NCBI RefSeq assembly: GCF_021646545.1
Contig: NZ_JAKIRP010000014.1
Span: forward strand, 1-64,000
Direction: 5' to 3'
DNA from: Chitinophaga filiformis
Lineage (GTDB): Bacteria > Bacteroidota > Bacteroidia > Chitinophagales > Chitinophagaceae
Length of the DNA: 64,000 bases
Every line of letters begins with the position of its first letter. Positions within the stretch are counted from its first letter, which is position 1. Under the pieces are notes generated by a model. The model was not told where the DNA came from and did not search any database. It was given only the letters and a program-made list of their open reading frames with translations. Shown here in pieces: positions 1-7,356 of this stretch. A program made the position numbers and the translations under genes.

Positions 1-62
1 GCAATACTTACCTTAAAACTCGCTTCATACACCGCTGGGCGGCCCATGGCTTTCTTTTTCAT
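1..62 (-). CDS. N-terminal start of an ORF cut by the window edge, possibly an IS3-type transposase OrfA
   Basis: A minus-strand frame opens with an ATG at 62 and stays open to base 1, giving about 20 residues. They begin with a Lys-rich MKKKAMGRP followed by a VYEASFK-like stretch. This resembles the beginning of small helix-turn-helix OrfA proteins of IS3-family elements in Bacteroidota, which often start with a Gly-Arg-Pro segment. Only the start is visible, so the assignment is a guess from pattern memory. No terminal inverted repeat was recognised in the 430 bases beside it. Confidence 0.35.
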   Translation of the reverse strand, partial: MKKKAMGRPAVYEASFKVSI

Positions 63-494
63 AATTAGTAATTTAATTTAGCTTACGCTTCTTACCAAAT
101 ATGTAAAGCCAATCCTGAATTAATACACTAAGATGAGGTTCACATGAGACGGAAGGAGGACGGACTAAGATCCTGGTCATATAGGGTCATCAAAACTAAG
201 TTATTTCCGGAAGAGAAACCGGATTACCCATATCTAAAACATATCATAACACACTGTAAATCTGTTTGTTAAAGTATTAAAAATCAGTATTTCCCGCATC
301 AGTTTTCTACTTAGCTTTGTGATGTAATCAGCATTGCTTTGACGACTCTTCCCCGGTTAGTTGAGCGTCTTTTGAGAAAAAATCCGCGTTATCAGCGCGT
401 CCATATAAACATGTATTCGTTACTGATGCCGCATTGCCGGATGAGGACCCGCGGGCTGTGCACGGTGCGAACGCTATTAAAAAACGACAACCAT
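63..494. other. 432-base stretch without a recognisable gene
   Basis: This AT-rich spacer lies between the ORF cut by the left edge and the AraC regulator, which ends at 495. I see no open frame with coding character and no clear TAnnTTTG promoter. I also see no inverted repeats that would mark an insertion-sequence end. It may contain the upstream region of the left-edge ORF. Confidence 0.4.
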
Positions 495-1412
495 TCAGGT
501 GAAAGATTGCCTGAATTCAACAGGCGTCATATTCGTCTTCTGCCTGAACAATTTGTTGAACGACTGCGGATGCTCAAAGCCCAGTTCATATGCAATCTCG
601 GCAACGCTCAGGCTTGTATGGCTCAGAATATGTTTCGCCTTTTCGATGAGATGATGATGGATCTGCTGTTGGGCACTCAGTCCGGTGAGAGATTTCAGCA
701 TATCGGTCAGATATCTCGGAGAAACGTCCAGATGATCTGCCAGTTCCTGGACTGATGGAATGCCGGTTAAAGCAGATTTACGGATATCAAAGCGATCAGA
801 TAAATACGCGTCCATTTTGCTGATCAGATCATTGTAAACAGTTTTGCGGGTAATGAATTGCCTGTTGTAATAACGGTTGCTATAATTCAGCAGCAGTTCT
901 ATCTGAGACACCAGCACATCCTGACTAAAATGATCGATGTTGTTATCCAGTTCCTTTGCAATAGCGTCAAAGAGGGTAGCAATCACCTTCTTCTCCTTGT
1001 CAGACAGGAACAGCGCCTCAGACACAGCATAGGAAAAGAAACCGTATTTGTGGATGTTATTGCCCAGCGTATAATTCCTGATCAGGTCGGGATGGAAGAA
1101 AAGAGCATAGCCTTCATAGCTGGTCTCTTCGCCGGAAAGGGTCACAATCTGATTGGGGGCTAAAAAGGCAAGGCCGCCTTCTTCAAAGTCATAGTAATGC
1201 TGGCCATATTTCACCTGCCCCTTAAAGCTGGTCTTGAATGATATCTTGTAGAAGTTGAGGGAATATTTCTCCCCTGCATCTGCAAGGGCGATTTTGGTAT
1301 CATCGTAGTTGATCAATGCCACAAGCGGGTGTAGCGGAGGGGGCTGCTCCAGACGTCGCATTAACTCAGATATGCTGTTGAATATATGTAATTCAGACGG
1401 AGCCTTCTTCAT
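495..1412 (-). CDS. AraC family transcriptional regulator
   Basis: A 305-residue protein with a non-conserved N-terminal sensing half and a C-terminal AraC/XylS double helix-turn-helix over the last ~95 residues. The second helix region reads SVAEIAYELGFEHPQSFNKL and is followed by the family signature around FRQKTNMTPVEFR. Length and architecture are typical of effector-responsive AraC activators in Bacteroidota. It is encoded just downstream of and in the same direction as the SDR oxidoreductase at 1479-2222, with a hairpin between them. Two 9-base direct repeats 21 bp apart lie upstream of that oxidoreductase and are a plausible target. The effector cannot be predicted. Confidence 0.9.
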   Translation of the reverse strand: MKKAPSELHIFNSISELMRRLEQPPPLHPLVALINYDDTKIALADAGEKYSLNFYKISFKTSFKGQVKYGQHYYDFEEGGLAFLAPNQIVTLSGEETSYEGYALFFHPDLIRNYTLGNNIHKYGFFSYAVSEALFLSDKEKKVIATLFDAIAKELDNNIDHFSQDVLVSQIELLLNYSNRYYNRQFITRKTVYNDLISKMDAYLSDRFDIRKSALTGIPSVQELADHLDVSPRYLTDMLKSLTGLSAQQQIHHHLIEKAKHILSHTSLSVAEIAYELGFEHPQSFNKLFRQKTNMTPVEFRQSFT

Positions 1413-1438
1413 GCGTAAACCGTTGTTGAGTATGAAAC

Positions 1439-1467
1439 TATACAGGCGCTGGTATAGCGCCCGTATA
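1439..1467 (-). terminator. Hairpin after the SDR gene
   Basis: TATAC and GGCGCT (1439-1443, 1445-1450) pair with AGCGCC and GTATA (1456-1461, 1463-1467) across a five-base loop, with one A/C mismatch. It sits 12 bases after the SDR stop codon and before the AraC start, so it probably ends or attenuates SDR transcription. There is no clear U-tract. Confidence 0.5.
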
Positions 1468-1478
1468 AAATTAGGTAA

Positions 1479-2222
1479 TTAATCCTGTGCAGCCGGACGG
1501 ATAACAATATCACCCACGTCCACATTTGCAGGTTGTCCGATGGCATATGCTACCGCAGCGGCAATGGCGTCGGGAGAAATGCCAAGGGTATCCATCTTAT
1601 CGAGAATCGCGGCTTTCATCTGTTCATTCTTCAGATTGTTCACAAATTCCGTCTGCACAATTCCAGGAGAAATGCCCGTTACGCGCAGCCAGCCGTCAGA
1701 CTCCTGCCGCAATGCTTCACTGATGGTGCGTACCGCATTCTTTGTACCGGCATAAACACCCTGTAAGGGCACGATCTTCATGCCGGAAGTGGAAATGATG
1801 TTGATGATCTGCCCCGCACCCTGCTCACGGAAAACCGGTATCGCTGCCGCAATACCGTATAAAACACCTTTCAGGTTCACATCGATCATCTCCTCCCAGC
1901 CATCAACATCCAGTTCGTCTATGCGCGATAACTGGCACATGCCGGCATTGTTGACCATCACATCCAGTCTGCCATAGTGGTCGCGCGCCAGTTTTACCAA
2001 ACGGCTCAGGTCATCCCGGCGCTTTACGTCAGTAACTATATAGGCTGCCTCGCCACCGTTTGCTATTATACTTGCAGCCAGTTCTTCTAATTGGTCGGCC
2101 CGGCGGGCGCCAAGCACTACCTTAGCTCCTTCCCCAGCCAGCATTAGCGCAATGGCTCTGCCAATACCACTGCTTGCCCCGGTAATGGCGATCACCTTTC
2201 CTTTGATTTCGTGTTTCATCAT
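1479..2222 (-). CDS. SDR family NAD(P)-dependent oxidoreductase
   Basis: A 247-residue classical short-chain dehydrogenase/reductase. The Rossmann glycine motif TGASSGIG is at residues 14-21, an NNAG motif is near residue 90, and a catalytic Ser precedes a YAGTK Tyr-Lys pair near residue 157. Such enzymes interconvert a hydroxyl and a carbonyl group using NAD(P)H in the cytoplasm. The substrate is not evident. Two consecutive ATG codons open the frame and either could be the start. The AraC regulator at 495-1412 follows in the same direction, which suggests it controls this gene, possibly through the direct repeats at 2267-2296. Confidence 0.9.
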   Translation of the reverse strand: MMKHEIKGKVIAITGASSGIGRAIALMLAGEGAKVVLGARRADQLEELAASIIANGGEAAYIVTDVKRRDDLSRLVKLARDHYGRLDVMVNNAGMCQLSRIDELDVDGWEEMIDVNLKGVLYGIAAAIPVFREQGAGQIINIISTSGMKIVPLQGVYAGTKNAVRTISEALRQESDGWLRVTGISPGIVQTEFVNNLKNEQMKAAILDKMDTLGISPDAIAAAVAYAIGQPANVDVGDIVIRPAAQD

Positions 2223-2266
2223 TTGCTAACATTTATGCAGCAAAATTCCATGTAAAGAAAAAGGAA

Positions 2267-2296
2267 GTTGTAGCCAAAACTGTAAATGTTGTAGCC
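2267..2296 (-). promoter_or_regulatory. Pair of GTTGTAGCC direct repeats, possible AraC operator
   Basis: The nonamer GTTGTAGCC occurs at 2267-2275 and again at 2288-2296, exactly 21 bp apart (two helical turns), 45-75 bases upstream of the SDR start codon. Same-orientation half-sites about two turns apart are the usual target layout of AraC-family dimers. Assignment to the neighbouring AraC regulator is inferred from proximity. Confidence 0.45.
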
Positions 2297-2335
2297 GGAA
2301 TGTCTTCATGAAAATATGGGCGATATATCTGAGGA

Positions 2336-2836
2336 TTATTTTTTTAGTGCATGGCTGATCCTTTTTAGCCAGTTTTCCTGCTCATCGGTATCAGGGACTC
2401 TCAATCCACGGATCTTACTGATGTAACTACATACATCATCAGGCTTAAATCCATCCTGCACCATCAGGCATCCCGCTATGATGGAGGAGCGACCGATACC
2501 CATACGACAATGAACTACCGTGCAGTCTCCCCGGTCTATTCTTTCTTTTACCTGTCTGATGAAGTGCTGTACGTTCTTCTCATTATCGGGGATAGATCTA
2601 TCTGGTATAGGGAAGTGTAAATATTCTATTCCATGTTTAGCGCATAGTGTAGCTTGTCGTTCCAGCCCCAGCTCGAGGATCTCATCTTTCTCCAGCAGGG
2701 ATACAATTACCTTTGTTCCCTGTTTTTTAATACTTAGCAATTCCTCTTCCAACCACTCATTTCCTCTTGGTCTTGCCATGATCCCTAACTGGGATAAATT
2801 TTCAAACCTGTACAGCCAATATATTCTTACAGCCAT
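2336..2836 (-). CDS. Dual-specificity / tyrosine protein phosphatase family protein
   Basis: A 166-residue cytoplasmic protein of the cysteine-dependent phosphatase superfamily. The P-loop signature HCRMGIGRSS places the nucleophile at Cys110 and the phosphate-binding Arg at 116. The upstream PIPDRSIPD segment (about residues 77-84) supplies the usual general-acid Asp and resembles the CDKN3-like branch of dual-specificity phosphatases. No signal peptide or extra domain is visible. It stands alone between the SDR gene and the divergently transcribed unknown gene at 2906. Substrate unknown: phosphoprotein or small phosphorylated molecule. Confidence 0.85.
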   Translation of the reverse strand: MAVRIYWLYRFENLSQLGIMARPRGNEWLEEELLSIKKQGTKVIVSLLEKDEILELGLERQATLCAKHGIEYLHFPIPDRSIPDNEKNVQHFIRQVKERIDRGDCTVVHCRMGIGRSSIIAGCLMVQDGFKPDDVCSYISKIRGLRVPDTDEQENWLKRISHALKK

Positions 2837-2905
2837 TGAGCTAAGATAGAGAAATGCCGGAAATCAACGCTGAAGACTTACCTTTACAACTCCAAACCAA
2901 CACCT

Positions 2906-3556
2906 ATGCACTCGGAAATCCCCGCCGTTTACACCGACAAACATGGCACTATCCAAACGACTATTATCAACGATTCATTAACACTGAGCATTGAACTGGA
3001 CGGCTATACCTTCTCCGGAAGCACCTTTGTCTTTTTTAAGCCGGAAACAACGCTTCCTCTGCCTGACCGTTTCACCCTGGGCGAATTAGGCCAGCTGAAT
3101 GATTATTCATTATCCTGCCGTATTCCTGTATCCGCCTGGAAAGCGGGAACACAGGTACCGGGGTTCCTGCTGTTTACTGTAGACTATCATGAAGCTGCAA
3201 CCCGGCAAGACCCCAATGCACCTTATTTTGATTTCAGCTTTGCACTTGAAGGCGACATCATCGAAATTGGGAAACTATCGCAATTTGAAGGCGTCTTCGA
3301 AAGACTAGAGGAAAAGTTGCCTGACAATATTGTTATAAAAACCTGTTACACCTGTCAGTATTCCGATTATAGTGTATATGGCTCTGATATTTTTGCCACC
3401 ATGTTATGTTTCAGAAATGTAAAAGATCAGTATTTGAAAGTGCGCAACAAGAGCGAGTATATGGACATAATGGATGATTTTGACAGGTTCGTGCAGGAAA
3501 CTTATTTGTGTGAAGACTTTACTCCCCGCACCAAAGGAACGGGATACAGGGGATAA
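2906..3556 (+). CDS. Uncharacterised 216-residue protein (possibly the DUF6304 type)
   Basis: A soluble protein without signal peptide or membrane segment. The N-terminal two thirds look beta-rich. A CYTC pair of cysteines lies near residue 147, in a segment rich in aromatic residues, and the C-terminus is charged. I am not certain of the family; the overall look is of a small DUF family I associate with DUF6304. It diverges from the phosphatase gene and ends at a strong hairpin shared with the convergent OsmC gene. No function can be assigned. Confidence 0.6.
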   Translation: MHSEIPAVYTDKHGTIQTTIINDSLTLSIELDGYTFSGSTFVFFKPETTLPLPDRFTLGELGQLNDYSLSCRIPVSAWKAGTQVPGFLLFTVDYHEAATRQDPNAPYFDFSFALEGDIIEIGKLSQFEGVFERLEEKLPDNIVIKTCYTCQYSDYSVYGSDIFATMLCFRNVKDQYLKVRNKSEYMDIMDDFDRFVQETYLCEDFTPRTKGTGYRG

Positions 3557-3564
3557 CAAAATGC

Positions 3565-3594
3565 GAATCCTCACCGGTCGACCGGCGAGGATTC
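3565..3594. terminator. Bidirectional hairpin between convergent genes
   Basis: GAATCCTC (3565-3572) pairs with GAGGATTC (3587-3594), and an inner CCGG/CCGG pair encloses a TCGA loop, with one mismatch between the two helices. It lies between the stop codons of the convergent genes at 2906-3556 and 3642-4055. It probably ends transcription from both sides. Confidence 0.65.
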
Positions 3595-3641
3595 AGATTA
3601 GATATATAATTGATTGTTGAACCTATTAGCCTATCAGCTTA

Positions 3642-4055
3642 TTAGCCTACCAGCTCAGCCTGCAGGGAGATCTCCAGATTCAGGGCCCTGCTTACAGGAC
3701 AACCTGCCTTCGCACCTGCTGCCACTTCCTGGAATTTCTCGTTGGTAATGCCCGGCACTTTTGCTTTCAGCACCAGATCCGAACGGGTAATTGTACCATT
3801 GTCCAGCGTAACTGTTGATGTTGTTTCCAGTGTATCGGCTTTAAACCCTGCTGCTTCCAGATCGAGGGTTAGTTTCATGTTGAAACAACCTGCGTGTGCG
3901 GCCGCTATCAGTTCTTCCGGATTGGTACCTACACCTTCTGCAAAACGGCTGTTGAAAGAGTATTGTGTTTTGTTCAGAACAGTGCTCTGTGTAGAGATGT
4001 TACCATTACCTTCTTTGATAGTGCCATTCCAGATGGCAGATGCTGTGCGTTTCAT
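3642..4055 (-). CDS. OsmC family peroxiredoxin
   Basis: A 137-residue OsmC/Ohr-fold protein, the usual family length. The two redox cysteines lie in HAGCFN and KAGCPVS contexts, the peroxidatic and resolving positions of thiol-dependent organic hydroperoxide reductases. A longer frame runs upstream to 4157, but the ATG at 4055 is preferred. It begins the typical MKRTASAIWNG opening, and a TAnnTTTG -7 element lies about 57 bases upstream. It follows the TetR and NTF2-like genes on the same strand, suggesting a small stress-response group. Confidence 0.9.
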   Translation of the reverse strand: MKRTASAIWNGTIKEGNGNISTQSTVLNKTQYSFNSRFAEGVGTNPEELIAAAHAGCFNMKLTLDLEAAGFKADTLETTSTVTLDNGTITRSDLVLKAKVPGITNEKFQEVAAGAKAGCPVSRALNLEISLQAELVG

Positions 4056-4111
4056 AGTATTGAATGTTTTAAGAGTTATTTGGCTTGTTTGTTTATCATT
4101 AACTGATGACA

Positions 4112-4119
4112 CAAAATTA
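4112..4119 (-). promoter_or_regulatory. Bacteroidota -7 promoter element of the OsmC gene
   Basis: On the minus strand the sequence reads TAATTTTG, matching the Bacteroidota primary-sigma -7 consensus TAnnTTTG. It places the transcript start near 4105, about 50 bases before the chosen ATG at 4055. It also argues against the longer start at 4157. Confidence 0.45.
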
Positions 4120-4193
4120 AGCCGGCCGGCAAGGGTAGACAATGCACATTTTGCCACTATTCTTGTACATTTTACCCCGCGCCCCTCTCTTGC

Positions 4194-4604
4194 CTACAAT
4201 CTTCTCTCTGATTCCTGTATGGGCAGGTCATTAATACTGGCAAATCTGCGCTGCATCAGGCCGTTTTCGTCAAATTCCCAGTTCTCGTTGCCATAAGCCC
4301 GGAACCACTGGCCGTCCTTGTCGTGGTACTCATATTCAAAACGTACAGCGATCCTGTTGTCTGTAAAAGCCCAGAGCTCTTTCCTTAATTTATAGTTCAG
4401 CTCTTTCTTCCATTTCTCTTCCAGGAATTGCTTCGCCTCGGCCCTGCCGTTCAGGAAGGTAGAACGGTTCCTCCATTCTGTATCTACCGTATAAGCCAGT
4501 GATACCCTTTCAGGGTCCTGTGAATTCCATGCATCTTCTGCCAGCTGAACTTTCTCTTTGGCTGTTTCCAGCGTAAACGGCGGTAACGGATATCTCTTTT
4601 CCAT
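4194..4604 (-). CDS. NTF2-like protein of the DUF1348 type
   Basis: A 136-residue cytoplasmic protein with the SnoaL/NTF2-like cone fold pattern. It has an N-terminal helix rich in Glu/Lys, then WNSQDPERVSLAYTVDTEWRNR, then alternating strands with the FEYEYHDKDGQWFRAYGNE core. The last strand is followed by RRFASINDLPI. This order and length match the DUF1348 group, whose biochemical role is not established. It starts 13 bases after the TetR stop on the same strand, so it is almost certainly co-transcribed with and controlled by that repressor. Confidence 0.85.
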   Translation of the reverse strand: MEKRYPLPPFTLETAKEKVQLAEDAWNSQDPERVSLAYTVDTEWRNRSTFLNGRAEAKQFLEEKWKKELNYKLRKELWAFTDNRIAVRFEYEYHDKDGQWFRAYGNENWEFDENGLMQRRFASINDLPIQESERRL

Positions 4605-4616
4605 GTTGTATATATA

Positions 4617-5156
4617 TTAATTGATTAATGAATTGACTATTTTCCTGGCCCTGTTCACCGGCCACTGATCACGGTATAACTGGCTTTCCACAAAAGCGCC
4701 TTCATATAACAGATAAATATGGTCTGCCAGTTCTGCATGCTCCAGCAGCTCTCTAAAAGACTGCCTTATATTGCTTTTATGGTCATAAATGACCTGCCTG
4801 ACCTTTGTATTATCCGCAGGGATCTCTGAAAGAATGTTCAGGAAGGCGCACCCCCTGAAATCTTCCTTTTCATTCAGCAGTGATATCAGGTCGAAAGAAG
4901 CGAGGATCTTCATTTTAGCGCTCCTCTTTTGTGCCGTCAATGCCTGCATCTGCTCTTCTATATAATGATGACGCTTTTCCAGAACCCCTACACACAGATC
5001 TTCCTTGGATTTAAAATGCTGGTAAAAACTGGCCTTGGCCACATCCGCCTCTTCTATGATCTGGTTAATACCGGTGGAGTTATAACCCTGCTTCAGAAAA
5101 AGCGCATACGCGGTTGCTAATATCCGCTCGCGTGGTTGTAATGATTCTTTACTCAT
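4617..5156 (-). CDS. TetR family transcriptional regulator
   Basis: A 179-residue regulator with an N-terminal TetR helix-turn-helix. The recognition region is GINQIIEEADVAKASFYQHF, followed by the standard KSKEDL helix, and the rest is a helical ligand-binding domain. A frame extends to 5186, but the ATG at 5156 is preferred because the extra residues would lie across the -7 element. Upstream is a perfect palindrome ACAGAC-AA-GTCTGT at 5187-5200, a likely operator for self-control. The gene heads a cluster with the NTF2-like and OsmC genes, and the LytS-type kinase diverges from it. Confidence 0.9.
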   Translation of the reverse strand: MSKESLQPRERILATAYALFLKQGYNSTGINQIIEEADVAKASFYQHFKSKEDLCVGVLEKRHHYIEEQMQALTAQKRSAKMKILASFDLISLLNEKEDFRGCAFLNILSEIPADNTKVRQVIYDHKSNIRQSFRELLEHAELADHIYLLYEGAFVESQLYRDQWPVNRARKIVNSLIN

Positions 5157-5160
5157 GACA

Positions 5161-5168
5161 CAAAGGTA
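5161..5168 (-). promoter_or_regulatory. -7 element immediately upstream of the TetR start
   Basis: The minus strand reads TACCTTTG, matching TAnnTTTG, and ends only five bases before the ATG at 5156. If used, the transcript would start at or very close to the start codon, giving a leaderless or nearly leaderless mRNA. Confidence 0.45.
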
Positions 5169-5186
5169 AGGGGATTTATAATACAA

Positions 5187-5200
5187 ACAGACAAGTCTGT
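5187..5200. promoter_or_regulatory. TetR-type palindromic operator
   Basis: A perfect inverted repeat with six-base arms, ACAGAC and GTCTGT, around AA. It lies 19 bases upstream of the TetR -7 element, where a bound repressor would block the polymerase. The layout is typical of self-regulating TetR repressors; binding itself is inferred. Confidence 0.6.
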
Positions 5201-5313
5201 CTATTTATTTTTTTTCTGAGATCTTGTTATATGGGAAGATTATCACCGGGGAGTAATTCATACTTCTACAAACCAGCCCCCTTCTTCTCATATTTTTTGA
5301 GGGGAAAGAAACA

Positions 5314-5321
5314 TACCTTTG
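5314..5321 (+). promoter_or_regulatory. -7 promoter element of the LytS/LytTR operon
   Basis: TACCTTTG matches TAnnTTTG and lies 26 bases before the ATG at 5348. It supports that start over an in-frame ATG at 5231, which would fall upstream of the promoter. No convincing -33 TTTG at the expected spacing is visible. Confidence 0.45.
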
Positions 5322-5347
5322 TTTTGGGCATTATTTCGAAAATAATC

Positions 5348-6373
5348 ATGAAAATCAAACGTTTCACCATTGCCACACATGCCTTAGTGTGGATACTATT
5401 GCTGGTTATTCCTTACATTTCAACCGATCAGCTGTTCAACGCGTTAGATCCATCATCTGACGAAAAGTATCTTTTACTCTCGCTCGCTTTAAGCGCTGTA
5501 TTGATAATAATATTTTACTTCAATTACTTTTTCCTCATTCCAAAATATCTGCTTACAAAGAAATACTGGATCTATTTTTCATTTCTACTACTGGCAATAA
5601 TAACCGTGTTTCTGCTTTCCGGCATGATGTTTTTCTCTTCCGATTTCAACCTTGCAACATCGCCTGAAACGAATCCGGCTGTTGAAAAAATCTTCCCTGT
5701 TATAATACTGAACGCGCTGTTATTATGGCTCCTGTCTATTGTATCGTCTATTCTATGGACAGCCTATAACAGATTAAAGCAGACAGAAAGCGAAAAGCTC
5801 TCGGCGCAGATCACTTCGCTCAAATCGCAGATCAATCCTCATTTTCTGTTTAATACTTTAAACAATATTTATGCTACTGCCATTGACACCTCGCCCAAAA
5901 CGGCAGACATGGTTGACAAGCTTTCCGCCATGATGCGCTACACCATGAAAGACACACAGCAGGATTTTGTTTTACTGGAAGATGAAATAAATTACATCAG
6001 CAATTTTATTGAGCTCCAAAAATTACGGCTGGACAGAAGTGTAAAACTGGAGTATCATATCCTGGAAGATATTCCTGCGCTGCGCATTGCGCCCATGTTA
6101 CTCATTCCTTTTGTTGAAAATGCTTTTAAACATGGCGTCAATTCCGAACAGAAAAGCCGTATTAAAATTGAGATAACAATGGACAGAACAGAGTTCCAGC
6201 TGAGCGTGGTGAACAATAAAGTGGATATTCAACGAGACATTTCTGAAAGAAGTGGATTAGGGATAGAGAACACAAAACATCGCCTGAATTTGATCTATCC
6301 GTCCAGACATTTACTGGTTATTAATGACACTGAGAAGGAATTTTTTGTTTCTTTGTATATCAACTTACAATGA
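5348..6373 (+). CDS. LytS-type sensor histidine kinase
   Basis: A 341-residue membrane kinase. The N-terminal ~140 residues contain four hydrophobic segments, followed by a linker and a His_kinase domain of the LytS/YehU class. The phosphoacceptor H-box is SQINPHFLFN with His165. An N-box FVENAFKHG and a G-box SGLGIENTKHRL for ATP binding follow. There is no separate sensor domain, so the membrane region probably senses the signal. The stop overlaps the start of the LytTR regulator by four bases (ATGA), indicating translational coupling. The pair precedes a TonB receptor and DUF4249 lipoprotein that it may control. Confidence 0.93.
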   Translation: MKIKRFTIATHALVWILLLVIPYISTDQLFNALDPSSDEKYLLLSLALSAVLIIIFYFNYFFLIPKYLLTKKYWIYFSFLLLAIITVFLLSGMMFFSSDFNLATSPETNPAVEKIFPVIILNALLLWLLSIVSSILWTAYNRLKQTESEKLSAQITSLKSQINPHFLFNTLNNIYATAIDTSPKTADMVDKLSAMMRYTMKDTQQDFVLLEDEINYISNFIELQKLRLDRSVKLEYHILEDIPALRIAPMLLIPFVENAFKHGVNSEQKSRIKIEITMDRTEFQLSVVNNKVDIQRDISERSGLGIENTKHRLNLIYPSRHLLVINDTEKEFFVSLYINLQ

Positions 6374-7062
6374 TAAATGCCATTGCCATAGACGACGAGC
6401 CTTTAGCACTTACGGTGATTAAATCGCTGTGCGACAAGAGCGATGGCATCCATCTGCAAAAGACTTTCACTCAGCCCAGCGAGGCATTAAAACATTTACG
6501 CAAATTCCCCACCGACCTGATTTTCTGCGACATACAAATGCCCGCCATGACCGGGATCAATTTAGTGAAGTCATTGCAGAAAAACACCATGGTGATTTTC
6601 ACCACCGCCTTCAGCGAATACGCGGTTGTCAGTTACGAGTTGAACGCCATTGACTACTTACTCAAACCCATCAACCAGAAACGCTTTACGCAAGCTATTG
6701 TCAAAGCACAGGAATACTTTTCATACATCAGTAAAAAAGATCATAGCGCGGAACAAAACATATTCATTCGCGCCGATTTTAGCCTGGTCAAAATCCCTTT
6801 GGCAGACATTCTGTATATCGAAGGCCTGGCCGATTATCTCAAAATCCATATCAAAGACCGTAAAACTATCGTAGCCCGCATGTCCATGAAAGACATGATG
6901 GAGAAGTTACAGGCTGCTGACTTCATCCGCGTGCATCGCAGTTTCATATTGCCATTCAATAAAATTGAGGCAGTGAGGGGAACGACTATCTTTATTGGCG
7001 ACAAAGAGTTCCCCATCGGTCGAACTTACGCTGAAGAGTTTTTCAACCGTTATTCTTCTTAG
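6370..7062 (+). CDS. LytTR family response regulator
   Basis: A 230-residue two-domain regulator. The N-terminal receiver has the acidic DDEP cluster, phosphoacceptor Asp54 in CDIQMP, and the conserved Thr and Lys in FTTAF and LLKP. The C-terminal LytTR DNA-binding domain (about residues 130-230) begins with ADILYIEGLADYLKIH. It partners the LytS-type kinase whose frame it overlaps by four bases. LytTR proteins bind imperfect direct repeats; no clear repeats were recognised upstream of the receptor gene at 7357. Confidence 0.95.
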   Translation: MINAIAIDDEPLALTVIKSLCDKSDGIHLQKTFTQPSEALKHLRKFPTDLIFCDIQMPAMTGINLVKSLQKNTMVIFTTAFSEYAVVSYELNAIDYLLKPINQKRFTQAIVKAQEYFSYISKKDHSAEQNIFIRADFSLVKIPLADILYIEGLADYLKIHIKDRKTIVARMSMKDMMEKLQAADFIRVHRSFILPFNKIEAVRGTTIFIGDKEFPIGRTYAEEFFNRYSS

Positions 7063-7356
7063 GCCCCTCAAAACAGCACTGCCACCTGTCATGGCTCGTC
7101 AATACGGGATTACACAGCCAGGTTATGGTAATAATCCCCATTGTAACGTCCAGGTTTGCCTTGGGCATATAGCTCATACGCTATTATCAGCAATATGTAC
7201 AAAACTCAGAAAAGCGCTACATTCTTCGCATAAATCTTTCACTTCTTCTCAAAAATTTCAGCAGCGGTATTCTTGATTTCATATTTGCATCGTAATCACA
7301 AAAATATTTTTCGGATGCAAACTGGAACAGAAAAACGAATATGCCAACCCACTATC

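Noticed and set aside
1..62. A full insertion sequence at the left edge
   Set aside because: Only about 20 codons are visible and no terminal inverted repeat or target duplication was found.
4056..4157. Extended start for the OsmC gene
   Set aside because: It would cross the -7 element at 4112 and give an N-terminus unlike the family.
5231..5347. Longer N-terminus for the LytS-type kinase from an upstream ATG
   Set aside because: The extra residues are not membrane-like or conserved, and the TAnnTTTG element at 5314 lies inside them.
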